Shown here: positions 1 through 9,032 of the stretch, piece by piece
Numbering within the stretch: position 1 is the stretch's first letter
Layout: each line of letters begins with the position of its first letter
From: Pseudovirgaria hyperparasitica
Taxonomy: Eukaryota; Ascomycota; Dothideomycetes; Acrospermales; Acrospermaceae
DNA: 64,000 bases
Direction: 5' to 3'
NCBI RefSeq assembly: GCF_010093815.1
Contig: NW_022985549.1
Span: 2,443,494 to 2,507,493, forward strand
The notes under the pieces: model-generated
What the model saw: only the letters and a program-made list of their open reading frames with translations
Told to the model about the DNA's origin: nothing
Database searches by the model: none
Made by a program: the position numbers and the translations under genes

Positions 1-162
1 GCCACGGTCCATGACCCGCGAGGCAACCTGGAGTCGCTGAGCCAAAATGTCCGACCGCCTCCTCTGGCATGGGGCTCAGTCGTACAACTGCCATCCGGTA
101 GCACCTCGAGTATGCAGCGCCTCTCCTTAGCAGAGTCTGTCGAGATGGGACGATTGTGCTAA
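1..162 (+). CDS. Possible 3' end of an upstream gene (partial)
   Basis: A frame open from the first base of the window encodes 53 residues and ends at TAA 160-162. The tail contains a PPPLAWGS stretch and a Ser-rich segment, and the codons look ordinary for a coding exon. No domain is recognisable and the 5' part lies outside the window, so this could be a chance open frame. The TATA-like element some 40 bp downstream fits a gene ending here and another beginning further on. Low confidence. Confidence 0.3.
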   Translation, partial: ATVHDPRGNLESLSQNVRPPPLAWGSVVQLPSGSTSSMQRLSLAESVEMGRLC

Positions 163-203
163 CAGCAATTCATTACCAGGGGCGTCGTCAATGATGAGAG
201 AAC

Positions 204-210
204 TATATAA
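204..210 (+). promoter_or_regulatory. TATA-like element
   Basis: TATATAA lies about 140 bp upstream of the ATG at 346, a reasonable distance for a fungal core promoter with a short 5' leader. The assignment rests only on this match and on the candidate gene downstream. Confidence 0.3.
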
Positions 211-345
211 AGGGCGTCGTCCAGCCGGATGGCGACAGTCTGAGCATCGATTCTCGAATTCAATTCCCGACCTTTGACAGTTTCCCAGCAACTCCCCCTT
301 TGTATCCACACTCCTCATCGTACAGGCCTAGTCGTCAGTGCAGAT

Positions 346-547
346 ATGCTTGGTCAAACACCCAACACAGATAACCACGTAGCGTATCTGGGCAGCAGGC
401 TGTCCGAATCAACTACCGAGTAAGTCATGTTGTCTCATGAACGTATTCCACAAGCTGATTTTTCGTTGTCACAGAGAGACATCAGTCCCTGAAGGCCCGC
501 CTCTAGAGTCACTTGGGCCCGAAGAAGAACCAGTAGACGGTACATAA
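346..547 (+). CDS. Hypothetical 48-residue acidic peptide, two exons
   Basis: The proposed model joins exons 346-419 and 475-547. The intron is 55 nt, starts GTAAGT and ends TTGTCACAG, and joins the frames (phase 2) into a 48-residue peptide. The peptide begins MLGQTPNTDNH and ends in an acidic, proline-containing tail (PEEEPVDGT). It has no signal peptide, membrane segment or known domain. Support comes from a good donor, a good acceptor and a TATA-like site upstream. It could equally be chance. The 15-bp minisatellite starts just downstream. Confidence 0.3.
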
Positions 548-576
548 CCGAGCTGTGATAGACAGAAGCACACATC

Positions 577-732
577 ATGGAGCTACATGATACCGGAGCA
601 CACGATACAGAAGGACACGATACAGAAGGACACGATACAGAAGGACACGATACAGAAGCACACGATACAGAAGCACACGATACAGAAGCACACGATACAG
701 AAGGACACGATACAGAAGCACAAGATACATAA
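577..732 (+). CDS. Short ORF of HDTE(G/A) pentapeptide repeats
   Basis: An ATG-to-TAA frame of 51 residues lies almost wholly within the 15-bp minisatellite and so encodes about nine copies of the pentapeptide H-D-T-E-G/A. Because the unit is a multiple of three, copy-number change keeps the frame. No splice signal clearly joins it to the 346-547 model. It may be a translated repeat or simply a consequence of the unit length. The complementary strand also stays open through the repeat (an LLYRV-type repeat), so coding status is unproven. Confidence 0.2.
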   Translation: MELHDTGAHDTEGHDTEGHDTEGHDTEAHDTEAHDTEAHDTEGHDTEAQDT

Positions 733-750
733 GTACACGATATAGAAGTA
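587..750 (+). repeat. 15-bp minisatellite, about 10-11 copies
   Basis: Tandem units of the form GATACAGAAGSACAC run from 587 to about 750. Inner copies differ only at a few positions (G/C before ACAC) and the outer copies are more diverged, as expected when unequal exchange homogenises the middle of an array. Confidence 0.9.
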
Positions 751-1143
751 ATGAATCATCACACACGCTGCTCAACAGGACCACCACAATAGAGACAACA
801 AAGCTTTTCAAGAGGAGTTGCGATAGTCGATGGGATCTGACACACTCGGCGCAGAATCCAGACGACTGGATGAGCTTGGGCGATCCACCTTGTCTAGCAA
901 TGTGGCTTTGGTCGGAGATCAGCTAGATAAGGGAGAGAATTCAGATACTACTACATCACGTATGAAGCCTTACTATGGCTGACTGAGTGTAATACTCGTA
1001 GCCACAACGCAAATTCCTGTCTGATCTCTTCCACGCTTTCGTGATATTAGACGTCTATGGCTTTGGGCTATACACATCATGCTGCCCAGATTTGAGAGAC
1101 ACACACTATGAGCCTTTAGATTCACTGAAAGTGGCCTATCGAG
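733..1143. other. Gene-free spacer between the minisatellite and YSA1
   Basis: About 410 bp outside the minisatellite tail hold no convincing coding frame. This is the 3' flank of the minus-strand YSA1 gene. Confidence 0.6.
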
Positions 1144-1929
1144 TCACTTCAAGTTCCATCTTTTTGCCATTTCGATACCTTCAGCCATCGTTCCCACACG
1201 TGCATCTATCGCGTATCCTTCCTTCGCCAGCTTTATACACTCGGCATATAGGTCTGCGAGTGGGACTGCAAAGCACTCGATGAACTCATTCGCTTCCAGC
1301 TCCGGCTTTGGGTTCTGGTTCTCCGGCCTGCTTAGATCGATCGTGACATGCACCATCTGCAGATTGGTGGTACAGAAGCCAGGGTCATTCCACATGACCG
1401 GACTCACACCAAATCCTTCGCTGACAATGTCACCAGTGTAACCCGTTTCCTCTTTGAGTTCGCGCGCCGCTGCTTCTTCTGCAGACTCGTTCGCGTCGAC
1501 CAAGCCAGCCGGGACTTCGATGCATACGGCGGCGACCGGAGGCCGGAATTGCTTCTGGAGTAGAATGCACGGTTTTCCGGATGCTTGGACTTGTTTGACG
1601 AGTGGGTGAGCGCTATCGGGAAGCGCCTCAGAAGACGGCTGGAAAATGGCTGTAATACCAACGCCATCGATAAGTGAACCTTTTGCGCGTGTGCTACGAG
1701 ATGCGGACTCCCAGACTCGTTCTTTGTTCTCCGGATCGGTGTATGTTATTCTACGAGAAGATCAGAATCATATTCCGATGGACTCGTGAAGTGAGGTGGA
1801 CTTCTCAAGTTTCAACCATTTGGCTTCGCCGGCAGTCTGTGTTGTTTGTGTCAGTGCGTGAGTACGTGCATGCGCTGGAAAACGTACCAGTGACTCGATC
1901 TTTTGGATCTTTGAACTGTGGAGGGACAT
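1144..1929 (-). CDS. YSA1: ADP-ribose pyrophosphatase (Nudix hydrolase)
   Basis: Three exons on the minus strand (1929-1888, 1836-1802, 1750-1144) give 227 residues. The Nudix box is complete: G-x5-E-x7-R-E-L-x-E-E-x-G, in the segment GLVDANE...RELKEETGY. The upstream segment WLKLEKITYTDPENKERVWE is the N-terminal signature of the YSA1/NUDT5 group, which hydrolyses ADP-ribose to AMP and ribose 5-phosphate. The introns are 51 and 51 nt. The first has GTACGT...ACAG and the second a weaker GTCCAC...GTAG, but the conserved protein reads across both. The start is the only ATG in frame with exon 2 (MSLHSSKIQK). Likely cytosolic. Family assignment is firm; the exact substrate is inferred from the family. 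Confidence 0.9.
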
Positions 1930-2864
1930 GTTGAGCGGGTGTTTGAGAGAGTGAGCACTTCGAAACTCTGTATAAGTGCTATGCAAGTGAGTTGAACTGC
2001 ACTGAGAAGCCCGGAGACTTAACGGAGTAGGCACCGAAGTACACGTGAATTATAAATAATATGGGAATCCTGAGCGCGTGGGGAATGCGAATGACTGATC
2101 ACGGGCGATCTGCTAGTCTGCCTCAGGCTAGCTCAGCCCAACTGCACTAATTAGTCAGCCTCGTTCATTCTTATGGTGAGGCTGTGAACACACTTTCTTG
2201 GATGACCCGAGTGTGCATTCAATTTGCACATCTTCGCCTACACATCGCCAGATGCGAGAAGATTATACTTCGTATGGCGTCAGTGCGATGCTTGCCTCTA
2301 CATCTGCAATAGTTCGTTACTCTAAACCTACGTGTACAGCGTAGAGCTGGTGCCACATGGGCCTCCTGAAATGCTATCTAGCCAAGCGACTGCCATAGAA
2401 ATGCCGTATGAGTTTTCCAGATTTCGTACCCAGACATCACACTCTCGCTGTTGGATACCTTGGATGCATTGTATCGTGAGATCACGAACGCTCCAGTGCG
2501 CCAACGAGGTAATGGTAAGCTGAGAGAACTTGATATGTACTTATATGTACCAGGGAGCGAGTGGTGGTGTTCCCGAGAGAGACAACAGAGACTAAATAGT
2601 CTTGCTTATTATTGGCTGTCGACTGGTTAGCCAATGAAAATAGGCCATAGAGGGACTGCGCCGTTCAATCAACAGACAACAAGAGACTAGATAGTCTTGA
2701 TTATTATTGGTTAGTTGGTTGACTGGAGCTCTCAATCGAGAGACTACATAGTCTTAATTATTGTAAGAGCAAAACACACAGAGCATTTGATACTTTCCTG
2801 GTCCTGACGAATGTATGCTGCGGGATTGGGCATGTTTTCTTTTTAGTAGCCAATGCACCGCCCA
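1930..2864. other. Spacer between YSA1 and the ferric reductase region
   Basis: No convincing gene. From 2582 to 2763 it holds three copies of a palindrome-bearing repeat and CCAAT boxes in both orientations, described separately. It is probably the YSA1 promoter on one side and part of the ferric reductase upstream region on the other. Confidence 0.6.
2582..2763. repeat. Three copies of a palindrome plus CCAAT-box module
   Basis: Copies at 2582-2615, 2675-2710 and 2737-2763 share the near-perfect palindrome AGACTA-NN-TAGTCT (2589-2602, 2684-2697, 2741-2754). Only the two central bases vary (AA, GA, CA). It is followed by CTTGNTTATTATTGG. The first two copies thus end in a reverse CCAAT box, and a forward CCAAT box at 2631-2635 forms an ATTGGCT/AGCCAAT inverted repeat with 2611-2617. 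The third copy has lost the CCAAT end. Confidence 0.8.
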
Positions 2865-3248
2865 TTATGATGGAGACGATCTAACAACGAACCATAGTCG
2901 ATAGTTGGCTGTTTTGATGAGGCTTGGGAGAAGGACGTGTGTCTCAAAGGATGACATATACTTATACATGTTTCTCCTAGTCGCCAGCAGGCAGACCTGC
3001 AGGTCCTTGAAACGGAGAAGCAGATACCCGTTGCAGAGGCCACAATCCTCAGATCCTGCATGCCACGGCCTTGTAGCCATCCGGACATCTAGCAACACCG
3101 TCAACTCTTTCGGACCGTATTCCAGCAAGTGCCATCTCCATTGGTCGAGAGCTGCACTCAGCGTCTCGATTAGGTTACCTCTTTCCGGATCGCCCACCAC
3201 CCGGCATGCACAACGGGCGGACACTAGCGGCATCAACCCAAACACCAT
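2865..3248 (-). CDS. Hypothetical 127-residue protein
   Basis: A single ATG-initiated minus-strand frame of 127 residues is divergent from the ferric reductase gene, with start codons 95 bp apart. The translation looks globular (aromatic and charged residues mixed, several Cys) but I recognise no domain, signal peptide or membrane span. An overlapping plus-strand frame of similar length is also open, which weakens the case. If it is real, the two genes share a very short promoter; if not, this is upstream regulatory sequence of the reductase. Confidence 0.25.
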   Translation of the reverse strand: MVFGLMPLVSARCACRVVGDPERGNLIETLSAALDQWRWHLLEYGPKELTVLLDVRMATRPWHAGSEDCGLCNGYLLLRFKDLQVCLLATRRNMYKYMSSFETHVLLPSLIKTANYRLWFVVRSSPS

Positions 3249-3343
3249 GGTGCATGCCGCGCTGTTGATATACTCGCGAGAAGCTGACGTCCTGTTTTTT
3301 CAGAGATGGCCTTCGCACTGCTACATCCTAGAAGTCGCCTAGG

Positions 3344-5486
3344 ATGAGGCTCAAGAGGATCACTCCCAGGACGTGCCTTTGGCCGTTGGTCGGGTGTCTC
3401 GTCGCTACATTCGCACTCAGTCTGGGTCTCACGTACAGATCAAATCACCACTGCTACGCCGGAACGTGCGGAGAGACACTGTTTCCCTTCCAAGCCCGGC
3501 TTCATGTCGTCGTTTGGTATGCCTGGGTTTCTCTTTCGGTCGCTGTTTTGGCATTTCGCGCCTTCAGACCGGCGGTCCATGGATTCCTTCGCACGCAACT
3601 CGGATTCCAGGTCCCAATTCTCGGTAAACAGGTACGCATCAGTGGGATACTCATCGTGCTATGGGTGCTTGGACTCTATGGAATACTCATCGGAGTGTGG
3701 TGGATCAGACTCCGGGACTACTTTCAAGACCGCGGCGAGGGTTTACCGGGCAACAATGTTGTGGCAGCCGTTGCATTGACTGGACATCTTGCCGATGTGA
3801 CCATGGGCATGGTCCTCCTGCCTGTATCAAGAAACTCGGCGCTCGGATCGTTCTTCAAGCTCTCACCGACGACGACCTTCACCTTTCACATGATCCAAGC
3901 GTACACGCTGTTTGGCCTGGTCATGACACACGGAATACTGTACGCAGTCTGGGTCGGCATCTTCAACCAGCACCGACTGCGGATCAAGCCAGTCTTCCCG
4001 GTCTTGAATCCAACCTACGTGTTCAACGAAGTGTGGCCTGGTAACTCCTCATCACTGGGGATCTGGAAGGCATCTTTGATCTTTACAGGCTGCATCTCCG
4101 GGATCATAATGATCATGATTTTCTGCACGAGCTTTCCACCCATACGCCGCAAGCATTTCAATCTCTTCTACTTTACCCATCTGCTCAGCATCCCGGCCGT
4201 CATTGTCATCTGCCTCCACGCAAGCACAATGTTCTACTGCACGATACCAGGGCTGTCAATGTGGCTCTTGGACTGGGGGATGAGACTGTACGATCTGAGT
4301 GGGAAGATAGATAGCAGACTGGAGCATCTTGGGCGAGGTTGGTATCGGTAAGTACCACTAGTCACTTGCTCACATGCTGAGTCGTTTCTAACGATGCGTA
4401 TCGTGTAGCCTCACGCTCCCACTCTCACGGAAACGGCTCACAGGGTGTGCGTGCCACTCCCCGCTCGCACATTTCTACGTCCACCACTCCGACTCGTCGA
4501 TCCGCGAACTGCATCCCTTCACGACAATCACGCATCTCGCCTCGCAGGAGCGGATCGTACACGAAGGCGAGTCCTCGCTGAGCATACAGTTTCTCTTCCG
4601 CAAGAGCGTCTCGGCACCGCTGGAGACGCTGACACCGGGGTCAGCGAAAAGACACAGCTATCCGCAGTGGACAGCAAAGCTCGCATCGCTTACCGCCAAT
4701 GATGGCGAGGCAGCGAATGGTGGAGACGTAGAGCGCTCGAACCCAGCGTCTCAGTCCAGAGACCCAACCCGACGATCTTCAGTGTCGAGCACCACTCCAT
4801 TGAACCTGCGCCTCGAAGGCCCGTATTTCACAATGGCTACGCCGAGCAGATACACTGCAGTGCTATGTCTCGTTGCGGGCACCGGTCTCAGCGGCGCACT
4901 CGCAATCGCCGCAGCCTTCAAAGCCGAATGGGACGGCCCGTCGCAATCAAACTGCGCCGTCGGAGGACAAGCAATTCCCAGCGGAAGCAAAGAGTCGAGC
5001 GATACATGTGCGATGGGCGCCCAAGCCCCCATAGCGCCGAAATGGAGGACATGCAAGATAGCATGGAGTGTGCGAGAGGCCGACTACGTCGACATGCCCA
5101 TGTTCTCAGGTAAGCCCGCATCCGAGCCGCGAAAACACAAACGAGCGGAATTGACAAATTGGTTTTTTTTTTTTTTAGATCTCAAATGCCCCGGACTCTC
5201 CATCGAGGCACACCAGACAGGCACCGGACGGCCTCGACTGGATATCGCGCGCACTCTTCACGACGTGTGCAACGCATCCGCATCCGCATCCGCACCCGAC
5301 CCGAGCGCCGTTCCGGAGAAGCCACGGTCGATCCGCAAGGAGATTCGGAAGTCGCTCACGCCATCTACGACGCACGAACGCAGCACCTGGGTCTATATCT
5401 CCGGGCCTGGGGGCTTCATCGATGCCGCAGAGGCCGAGTGCAGGAAGATCGACGGGCTGGACTGGTTCGCGGCGCGCTGGGATTGA
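3344..5486 (+). CDS. Ferric-reductase-like transmembrane flavocytochrome
   Basis: Three exons (3344-4347, 4409-5109, 5179-5486) give 670 residues. An N-terminal hydrophobic segment is followed by a multi-span ferric-reductase domain with two His pairs for two haems (H182/H196 and H279/H292, spaced 14 and 13). The C-terminal half has the FAD-binding HPFT motif near 370, an NADPH-binding VAGTGLSG near 490, and a terminal YISGPGGF segment typical of FRE enzymes. The family moves electrons from cytosolic NADPH across the membrane to reduce ferric chelates or cupric ions. Introns are 61 and 69 nt with GTAAGT and GTAAGC donors. The second ends in a run of 14 T before AG and is stop-free and divisible by three. 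Whether the substrate is iron, copper or oxygen cannot be read from the sequence. Confidence 0.88.
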
Positions 5487-7867
5487 TTGTCTTGGACGGG
5501 TGCCTATCATCCGAGAGATTGGCTGCTTCTCTCCAAGACCATGCGTGTGCATGAATCGTCCGGATTGCAGAGCGATTGTGGACTGTGGCGTGTTGAGCGT
5601 GTGAATATATCCATGCGCCACGCCACCTCGGATGCCAGCCGTCGAATTCCATCGGGCTCGTCGACCGGACGAACTCTGCAGGGCAAAATCATGTCGATCG
5701 CCGGATCTGAAACCATGCACGATCCCAACCGGCGATCTGTCTGACCACTCGTTCCAGCCCTGTCGTCTTCAGGCGCCCTGAGTGCGCAGTGGAGGGCTCC
5801 AGGTCACGGCTTGTTTTGCATGGAGTGTCAGATGTCTGTGGGCGTATATCTGATGTGTCGGATCAGTTGCGTGTCGAAGGTATGTTCTTGTCGCCTTATC
5901 GTTGTGAGGCACTGGATATTCGCAACTGCTTATGCGTATCTGGCTCGCATGAAGAATAATGAGATGAAGAGAGGGTGTATGAGAGAGTGCGTCAGCATGT
6001 GTGAGTGTGAGTCAGTATGAGAAACGCCATGCAGCCTTGCGGCGCAGGAAGCAGGACGAGTCGCGCCGTATCATACCATACCAAGTAGTCTATATCTATA
6101 CATACGACCTCGCACGCCTTTCTTGCCCTGTTTGCAAACACTTCCCTAATTACCATGCATAGCATAATATACACATCCACAAACACCAACCAACAACCCA
6201 GTACATCAGTCAAGCCCAAAACATCCAGTGAAGCCCCACAAACCTTCAATAGGAAAGAAAGACAGAAGAGACAATAGGCAGGAAAGTGACGTATCACAAC
6301 TCACATCACACCAGCCTGAGTGTCACCTCACCTCACCTACTGGTAGTAAAGTACATAATCCACCTGCAGTATGGCATGCATGCATGCATGGATCTCATGT
6401 GAGCGGCTATATCGGAGTTAACAGTTGCGTGCATGCATTGCATTGCATTGCATGGGCTGGGCGTGCGGGGGGGAAGGGGGCATTCTAAGTTATACTTCGC
6501 GCGCGGCCCATGTTTTGCGTTTTGTGTCAGGATGCAGATGAAACGTGGGCTTTCTCCGCGGAAAGGTTAGGATGTATGTGCTGGTTGTGGTTCTGGATAT
6601 GGCATGGCGCTGCGGTGGATGGAGATGTTGGGGTTGTAGAGAAGATTGATGTGGAATTGTGGATGTTGGATGTTGGATGATGGGGATGATGGGGATGTAT
6701 ACGGGAACGGAGAGAATGGTGGTATTTCATAGTATGTTGTATTTGTCTGGGTCTGAGATGAGATGAGATGACTGACAAGATGATACTGTAGATGATAGAT
6801 CACTCCCCGGGCGGAACAGCAGGCATAATAGACGGGGAGAAGAGCCTTTAGACGGCTAGTCCCGAACTACCTTGACGGAACCCTGGGAATTGACCTGGGC
6901 AGTCAGACAGTAGTAAATTCACATTAGTAATACCTCAATCCCTACCCAACTGACCAGGTTAGATCAATCAGCACTGCGCTGTCAGAAATGAATCATAGAC
7001 AATGATAATAGCATAATCGCGCGCAAGAAAGGGAGCACTTCCGCCACAGAGTAGTGGTAGTAATCAAGGATAAGTCAAGAAGAAAGCCCGACAAAAGCGG
7101 CATATGGACAAAATAAACAAACCCAAAAACCAGGGTCAACCTTAATACTTCCAGGTTACCATCCTGTCCACTGGGGGTGGTACTAACCTTGAATACAGTA
7201 GGCTCACGCTTAAGTAAGCCCCTCTCGGCCGAGCAAAAGGAGACAATCTAGCTCTGCCATCTCGGCCGAGGCACCAGAAAACCCCAGACACTAGCCGGGG
7301 GATGATGCGGGAAAATAAGACTGTTTGTCCTCGGTTTTCCCTCGTTTCTCGTTTCTCGTTTGATGCATATGACAAAAGAACCGGGTTTAGTATTGTGTGT
7401 TTGTGTGGTTTTGTCTCTTTCTTTCGTGTTTCCCCAGGAGTTCGTGGTCACGTCGGTCGGTCGCGGCGGTCGGGCGGTCGGTCGGTCGGTTTGTGTATAT
7501 AGATATATATATAGCACCTTGGCTACATCCATCTCCCCCCCCTTCGCCCCCCGCCTTGCTTTGCCTTGCTTTCCCTCTCTCTCCCTCTCTCTCTCTCCCC
7601 GTTGTGGTCGTGGATGTTGGACGTGTGGAATTTTGTGAAGAGCGATTTCGATTGATCTTAGGCTGGCTTGAACCTGGATTGTCGCGTCGGCTGCTTGCTT
7701 GCTACCTACCCTACCACCACCTAGTATCCTACCTCCGCAAACCCGCACAACATTACGTCACACCAGAACTCCTATAAAAAAAACCCTCCATACCATCACA
7801 AACTACCACAACCCACGACCCAACCCCCCAAATCCTCACCACCACCACCACAAACACCAACACAACA
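5487..7867. other. 2.4-kb gene-free interval with simple repeats
   Basis: No convincing gene on either strand. It contains ATGC-type (about 6371-6392) and GCATT-type (about 6430-6455) microsatellites, CT-rich runs near 7560-7600 and the GGTC array listed separately. The CT-rich, CCACC-rich stretch after 7700 is probably the promoter and 5' leader of the methyltransferase gene. Confidence 0.6.
7452..7490 (+). repeat. GGTC/GGCGGTC microsatellite
   Basis: Imperfect GGTC tetranucleotide repeat interrupted by GCGG units. It lies in the upstream region of the methyltransferase gene. Confidence 0.75.
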
Positions 7868-8764
7868 ATGGCCTTCGCCTCAACCCAGTACGACACCATC
7901 GGCGACAAATACAACGACATCAAAGTCCTGCCCTTCTCCTTCTACGAGCGCGCCAACGTGCGCGCCGCCGTGCAGCCGTATCTAGACGCGAATCCGTCTG
8001 CTGCGGTGCTCGACCTCGCGTGCGGGACGGGGTTTATCTCGCGCAGTCTGGTGGAGTGGGGTGCGCGGTATGTGCTTGGTGTGGATATTAGTGTTGGGAT
8101 GATTGAGGCTGCGCGGGCGGATGGGCGGGGGCAGGGAGGTGGAGGAGGAGGTGGTGATGATGATGACGGTGATAATGGTGGGAGACTGAGGTATGTGGTA
8201 GGCGACGCAAAGGGGTTAGGAAGGCTGGACTGGGAGGGAAATGAGATTGGGCATGCTGGGGAAGAGGGCGCGGGCGAGGGCGAGGGCAAAGGACAGTTCG
8301 ACATCGTCGTCGGCACCTGGCTGCTCAACTACGCCGAAGACACGGTCGAGATGGCAAAGATGTGGCGATCCATCGTCACCAACCTGAAGGACGGCGGGGT
8401 GTTCATCGGCACTGTGCCACGGGCGGCGGACGATCTGGACGGCCTAGTGGCACGCAAGGCGCGGTTCAACGCCGAGCACCCCGGCTATTTCGGCGCAACG
8501 TGGGAGCATCCGCACAAACTTGCCAACGGGGAAGGGTATCTGGGGCGGATGAGGGGCCATGGCACGCGGCCGTTTGTGTTTGAGTGGTATCATCTGCGCA
8601 AGGAGATTCACGAGGTTGCGGCGCGGCGGGCGGGGATGACGGGGAGGTTTGAGTGGAGGCAGCTTGTGCTGGAGGAGGAGGATCGGCGGCGGGCGTCGGA
8701 GGAGTATTGGGAGAGGTATGAGCAGATGTGTGGGCATTTCTCCATCTTGGTAGCACACAAGTGA
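7868..8764 (+). CDS. Class I SAM-dependent methyltransferase
   Basis: A single exon of 298 residues, with ATG in a good context after an A/C-rich leader. Motif I is VLDLACGTGFIS near residue 47, followed by the acidic loop VLGVDIS at the end of strand beta-2 and a later FDIVVGTWLLNYAED segment matching motif IV. These mark a Rossmann-fold methyltransferase of the type acting on small molecules. The C-terminal part (WYHLRKE, FEWRQLVLEEED) resembles ubiquitous fungal and bacterial homologues without assigned substrates. A low-complexity Gly/Asp insertion lies between the beta-2 loop and the next strand, probably a surface loop. No secondary-metabolite cluster genes are adjacent. The substrate is unknown. 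Confidence 0.85.
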   Translation: MAFASTQYDTIGDKYNDIKVLPFSFYERANVRAAVQPYLDANPSAAVLDLACGTGFISRSLVEWGARYVLGVDISVGMIEAARADGRGQGGGGGGGDDDDGDNGGRLRYVVGDAKGLGRLDWEGNEIGHAGEEGAGEGEGKGQFDIVVGTWLLNYAEDTVEMAKMWRSIVTNLKDGGVFIGTVPRAADDLDGLVARKARFNAEHPGYFGATWEHPHKLANGEGYLGRMRGHGTRPFVFEWYHLRKEIHEVAARRAGMTGRFEWRQLVLEEEDRRRASEEYWERYEQMCGHFSILVAHK

Positions 8765-8843
8765 AGGTCAAGTGGGTGGTGTGTTGTATGTATGTAGCTT
8801 GAGAGTTTGGGCGTTGCATGGAGAGTGGGGAGTGATGGGCGTC

Positions 8844-9032
8844 ATGGCCTTTCTGGACTACAGTTCAACAATCAATCCATCGGTTCTTCAGTCCATAGAC
8901 GGTGTTGCAGAGTTGGCAGCCATATTGGACATCCCTCTAGTCTTCGAGACGCAGATTCACGTGATGAAGCCTGAGTTCCAAGGGGGAAGTCATACACAAA
9001 GACTGGCTAACGACGTAATTTCGGAAATATGA
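8844..9032 (+). CDS. Hypothetical 62-residue ORF
   Basis: An ATG-started frame shortly after the methyltransferase stop encodes 62 residues beginning MAFLDYSSTINPS. Its composition is protein-like, but there is no signal peptide, domain or recognisable relative. It may be a small gene, a fragment, or chance within the 3' flank of the methyltransferase. Confidence 0.15.
   Translation: MAFLDYSSTINPSVLQSIDGVAELAAILDIPLVFETQIHVMKPEFQGGSHTQRLANDVISEI

Noticed and set aside
587-750. CRISPR-like direct repeats
   Set aside because: Units are contiguous with no unique spacers, and the genome is eukaryotic.
7942-8328. Ser/Pro-rich minus-strand frame opposite the methyltransferase
   Set aside because: Shadow of the Gly/Asp-rich insertion; motif I and IV support the plus strand.
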